A stretch of DNA of 64,000 nt, taken from Bradyrhizobium algeriense. GTDB taxonomy: Bacteria > Pseudomonadota > Alphaproteobacteria > Rhizobiales > Xanthobacteraceae. Of this stretch, positions 60,538-64,000 are shown in pieces; position 1 is the first letter of the stretch; the number at the start of each line of letters is the position of its first letter. The position numbers and the translations under genes are program-made. The notes beneath the pieces are model-generated. The model saw only the letters and a list, made by a program, of their open reading frames with translations. It was not told the origin of the DNA and did no database searches. The DNA is taken from NCBI RefSeq assembly GCF_036924595.1, contig NZ_JAZHRV010000001.1, positions 1 to 64,000 on the forward strand, given 5' to 3'.

Positions 60538-60741
60538 GTGGCAACTGGAACGGTGAAGTGGTTCAACGCGACAAAGGGCTATGGATTCATTCAGCCCGAT
60601 AACGGCAGCAAGGATGTTTTCGTGCACATCTCCGCGGTCGAGAAAGCTGGGCTCAGCACACTCAATGAGGGTGCAAAGGTCAGCTATGAGGAAGTGCCCA
60701 ACAAGGGGAAGACTTCGGCGGAGAATTTGAGGGTCGGGTGA
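60538..60741 (+). CDS. Cold-shock domain protein (CspA family)
   Basis: A 67-residue single cold-shock domain. RNP-1 (KGYGFIQP, residues about 13-20) and RNP-2 (DVFVHISA, about 26-33) are intact, so it binds single-stranded RNA/DNA. The start is GTG, with GGGAG about 8-9 nt upstream. The 250-bp upstream region to the divergent zinc-ribbon gene would hold a long 5' leader, as is common in csp genes. Rhizobia carry many paralogues, so the temperature response is not certain. Confidence 0.93.
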   Translation: MATGTVKWFNATKGYGFIQPDNGSKDVFVHISAVEKAGLSTLNEGAKVSYEEVPNKGKTSAENLRVG

Positions 60742-60893
60742 CTTCGGAAGGGCATGGCCCGCCGGCTCCCGTCGAAGGGGGCGCGCGGTTCGCTGCGCCG
60801 GGTTCGGACATCACGCGATTTCCAACTTGAGTCCGGAAATGCGCACCAAAGCGGACGTCCACCGATCACTCTGAACTTATGGGGTCACACCCC

Positions 60894-61621
<728 letters not shown>

Positions 61622-61625
<4 letters not shown>

Positions 61626-63391
61626 GCGGTGGCTCCGAGATAGGCCTTGATCACATCGGGATTGGTCTTGATCTCAGCCGGCGTGCCCTCAGCGATCTTG
61701 GTGCCGAAATCGAGCACCACGATGCGGTCGGCGAGGTCCATCACAAAACCCATGTCGTGCTCGACCAGGAGCACCGACATGCCGCCGTCGCGCAATTGAC
61801 GGAGGAGGGCAGCGAGCCGCTGCTTCTCCATATGGCGCAATCCCGCGGCCGGCTCGTCGAGCAGCAGCAGCAATGGATCGACGCACAGCGCGCGCGCAAT
61901 TTCGACAATGCGCTGCTGGCCGAGCGACAGGCTTCCCGCCAACTGGTCGATCTGGTCGCCGAGGCCGACGCGCTCGATCTGGCGCGCGGCTTCTGCCAGC
62001 AGCTTTGCTTCATCGGCCCGGTCCAGCCGGAGCATGCTGGAAATTGCGCCGGCGTGCCCGCGCAGATGCGCGCCGATCGCGACGTTCTCCAGCACGGTCA
62101 TGTCCGGCACCAGCTTGACGTGCTGGAAGGTGCGCGCGACGCCGAGTTTTACCACCTCCTGCGGCGGGGCGTTGTCGACCTTGCGGCCGAGCACCGAGAT
62201 AGTGCCGCCGGTCGTGGTCAGCACGCCCGTGATCAGGTTGAAGGTCGTGCTCTTGCCGGCGCCGTTGGGACCGATCAGGGCTACGATCTCGCGGGCCTGG
62301 ACGTCGAAGGAAACGTCGTTGACGGCAATCACGCCGCCGAACTGCTTGCGCGCTTTCTCGATCTGGAGCAGCGCGGCAGCAGAGGCCGGCGCGCGCTCGC
62401 GCTTGGCGAGGGGAAGCGACGTATCGGGTATCTTGCGGCCCGGCTTGAACGGCAGCCGCGCCATCAGCCACGGCCAGACGCCGGTCGGCGCCAGTTGCAG
62501 CAGGACGACCAGCAGGATGCCGAACACGATGGTCTCGAGCTGGCTCTGGCCGCCGAATACCAGCGGCAGATAGCTCTGCAGGATTTCTTTCAGGATCACC
62601 ACAATGCCGGCGCCCAGCACCGCGCCCCAGACATAGCCGGCACCGCCGACGACCGCGATGAACAGATATTCGATGCCGGCCTGCGCGCCGAACGGCGTCG
62701 GATTGGCGGCGCGCTGGAAATGCGCATAGAGCCAGCCGGACAGGCCCGCCAGCACCGCCGCATAGATGAACACCAGAAGCTTGGCGCGCGGCGTCTGGAC
62801 GCCAAACGCTTCGCCGGCGATGTGTCCGCGCCGCAGCGCGCGGATCGCGCGGCCGGTGCGGGAATCCAGCAGGTTCATGGTCAGCAATGCCGAGATCAAT
62901 ACCCCGATCCAGATAGCGAAATAGATGGTGCCGGGATCGAGCATCCGGAAGCTGCCGATCGAGAGCGGCGGAATGCCTGAGATGCCGTCATTGCGGCCGA
63001 GGAATTCCAGCTTGCTGAACAAATAAAACAGCCCGATGCCCCAAGCGATGGTGCCGAGCGGCAGATAGTGGCCGGACAGCCGCACCGTGACGATGCCGAG
63101 CAGGACGGCGGCGATGCCGCTGACGAGCAGCGAGAGCGGCAGCGTCAGCCACGGCGAGAAGCCATAGGCGGTGGTCAATACCGCCGTGGTGTAAGCGCCG
63201 AAGCCGCAGAACGCTGCCTGGCCGAATGAGGTGAGGCCGCCGACGCCGGTCAACAGCACGAGGCCCATGGCCACCAGCGCGGCGAGGCCGATATTGTTGA
63301 GCAGCACGATCCAGAACGGCGGCACGCCGGGGATGAACGGGATCGCCGCCATGACAGCTGCGAAGATGATGAGGGGAAGCCGCTGATTCAT
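61622..63391 (-). CDS. Fused ABC permease/ATP-binding protein (LivM-LivG)
   Basis: A 589-residue fusion. Residues about 1-310 are a LivM-type permease (nine or so helices, with [21 protein letters not shown] and the [26 protein letters not shown] loop that contacts the ATPase). Residues about 340-589 are a LivG-type ATPase with Walker [10 protein letters not shown], signature [15 protein letters not shown] and Walker [13 protein letters not shown]. It follows livH by 5 bp. R. palustris CouSTU is a three-gene ABC system; this three-gene set with the fusion matches that layout, but the substrate is unproven. Confidence 0.95.
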
Positions 63392-63396
63392 CGCCG

Positions 63397-64000
63397 TCAG
63401 TCCTTCTCTTCCTCGACCGCGGGCGCTGCGAGCGAACGCAGCACCAGCACGGGAAGGATCAGCGTAAAGACGATGACCTCCTTGAAATTACTGGCGTAGA
63501 ACGAGGAGAACGCCTCGACGCTGCCGACGATCAGGGCCGCCACTGCCGTCAGCGGATAGCTCACCAGCCCGCCGATGATCGCGGCAATAAAACCTTTCAG
63601 GCCGATCAGGAATCCGGTGTCATAATAGAGCGTGGTGATCGGCACGATGAGGATGCCGGAAATGGCGCCGATCAGGGACGCCAGCAGGAAAGCGATCTGT
63701 CCCGACAGCGTGGTGCGGATGCCGACGAGGCGGGCGCCGAGCCGGTTGACGGCGGTGGCGCGCAGCGCCTTGCCCATCCGCGTGAAGCCGAAGAACAGCC
63801 AGAGAGCGACGATGAAGGCAATCGTCAGCCCATAGACCGCAAGGCTCTGGCCGGTGAAGCGCAGCGGGCCGATCGTCAATGCGGTGTTGGACAGCGCCGG
63901 TCCGCGCAGACCTTCGGCGCCGAAGAACACCAGGCCCAGGCCCTGCAAGGCGAGATGGCAGCCGACGGAGGCGATCAGCAGCACCAGCACCGAGGTGTGG
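63397..64000 (-). CDS. ABC transporter permease (LivH-type), 5' end outside the window
   Basis: At least 201 codons of a LivH-type inner-membrane permease. It has several hydrophobic helices, the loop FTRMGKALRATAVNRLGARLVGI (the ATPase-coupling EAA-like segment), and a C-terminus LRSLAAPAVEEEKD. The gene starts beyond 64000, so the N-terminal part and promoter are missing. It is first in the livH-livMG-livF order in the window. Confidence 0.93.
   Translation of the reverse strand, partial: HTSVLVLLIASVGCHLALQGLGLVFFGAEGLRGPALSNTALTIGPLRFTGQSLAVYGLTIAFIVALWLFFGFTRMGKALRATAVNRLGARLVGIRTTLSGQIAFLLASLIGAISGILIVPITTLYYDTGFLIGLKGFIAAIIGGLVSYPLTAVAALIVGSVEAFSSFYASNFKEVIVFTLILPVLVLRSLAAPAVEEEKD

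Overview
The window looks like chromosomal DNA of a Bradyrhizobium-type alphaproteobacterium (Rhodopseudomonas is a close alternative). The basis is the high GC content, the gene repertoire (TAXI-TRAP, TTT and DctPQM transporters, a fused LivM-LivG ABC protein, a Usg protein, WYL and TetR regulators) and several palindromic intergenic repeat families that I associate with that group. Family names come from recognising motifs by eye, not from a search.

Layout. 0-4.9 kb: a TetR regulator divergent from a tautomerase, a DUF892 ferritin-like protein, small conserved-looking proteins, a PilZ protein and an aldo-keto reductase. 4.9-11.4 kb: a thioesterase, a Nudix hydrolase, an orphan Bug binding protein, secreted proteins of unknown role, and a degenerate REC-EAL protein. 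11.4-18.2 kb: two complete TAXI-TRAP uptake systems placed back to back. 18.4-21.6 kb: an SDR, a CPA1 antiporter and a membrane protein. 21.8-25.3 kb: two TPR-LprI paralogues flanking a tryptophanyl-tRNA synthetase gene. That gene is preceded by a 15-codon leader peptide with tandem Trp codons and mutually exclusive hairpins, a textbook attenuator. 25.5-32 kb: a propionyl-CoA synthetase, an ankyrin protein, a WYL regulator/GST pair and a DUF6157 protein. 32-38 kb: a cyclic-nucleotide-gated K+ channel, a membrane-bound cNMP-binding protein with a stand-alone DUF6537-like protein, and an orphan membrane-anchored TAXI-like protein. 38-43 kb: a Cys-cluster protein, a second WYL regulator with a GST and a duplicated operator, and a LysR/flavin-oxidoreductase pair.

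43.3-53.5 kb holds the most coherent functional unit: 4-hydroxybenzoate hydroxylase (pobA), a DctPQM TRAP transporter, a DUF3237 protein, a crotonase, a feruloyl/coumaroyl-CoA synthase, an SDR, a 4-hydroxybenzoyl-CoA-type thioesterase and an ABC binding protein. It resembles the p-coumarate (tarPQM/couAB/couP) locus of Rhodopseudomonas palustris. The pobA/TRAP intergenic region and the crotonase promoter share a GTTATA-N3-TATAA(C/T) palindrome overlapping the -10 region, suggesting one repressor controls both. The ABC membrane and ATPase genes that would partner the binding protein (livF, livM-livG fusion, livH) lie at 60.9-64 kb. They are separated from it by a GGDEF-EAL protein, groESL with a CIRCE-like element, usg, a cold-shock gene and small ORFs.

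No tRNA, rRNA, CRISPR array or intact insertion sequence was recognised. The last gene (livH) runs off the right edge.
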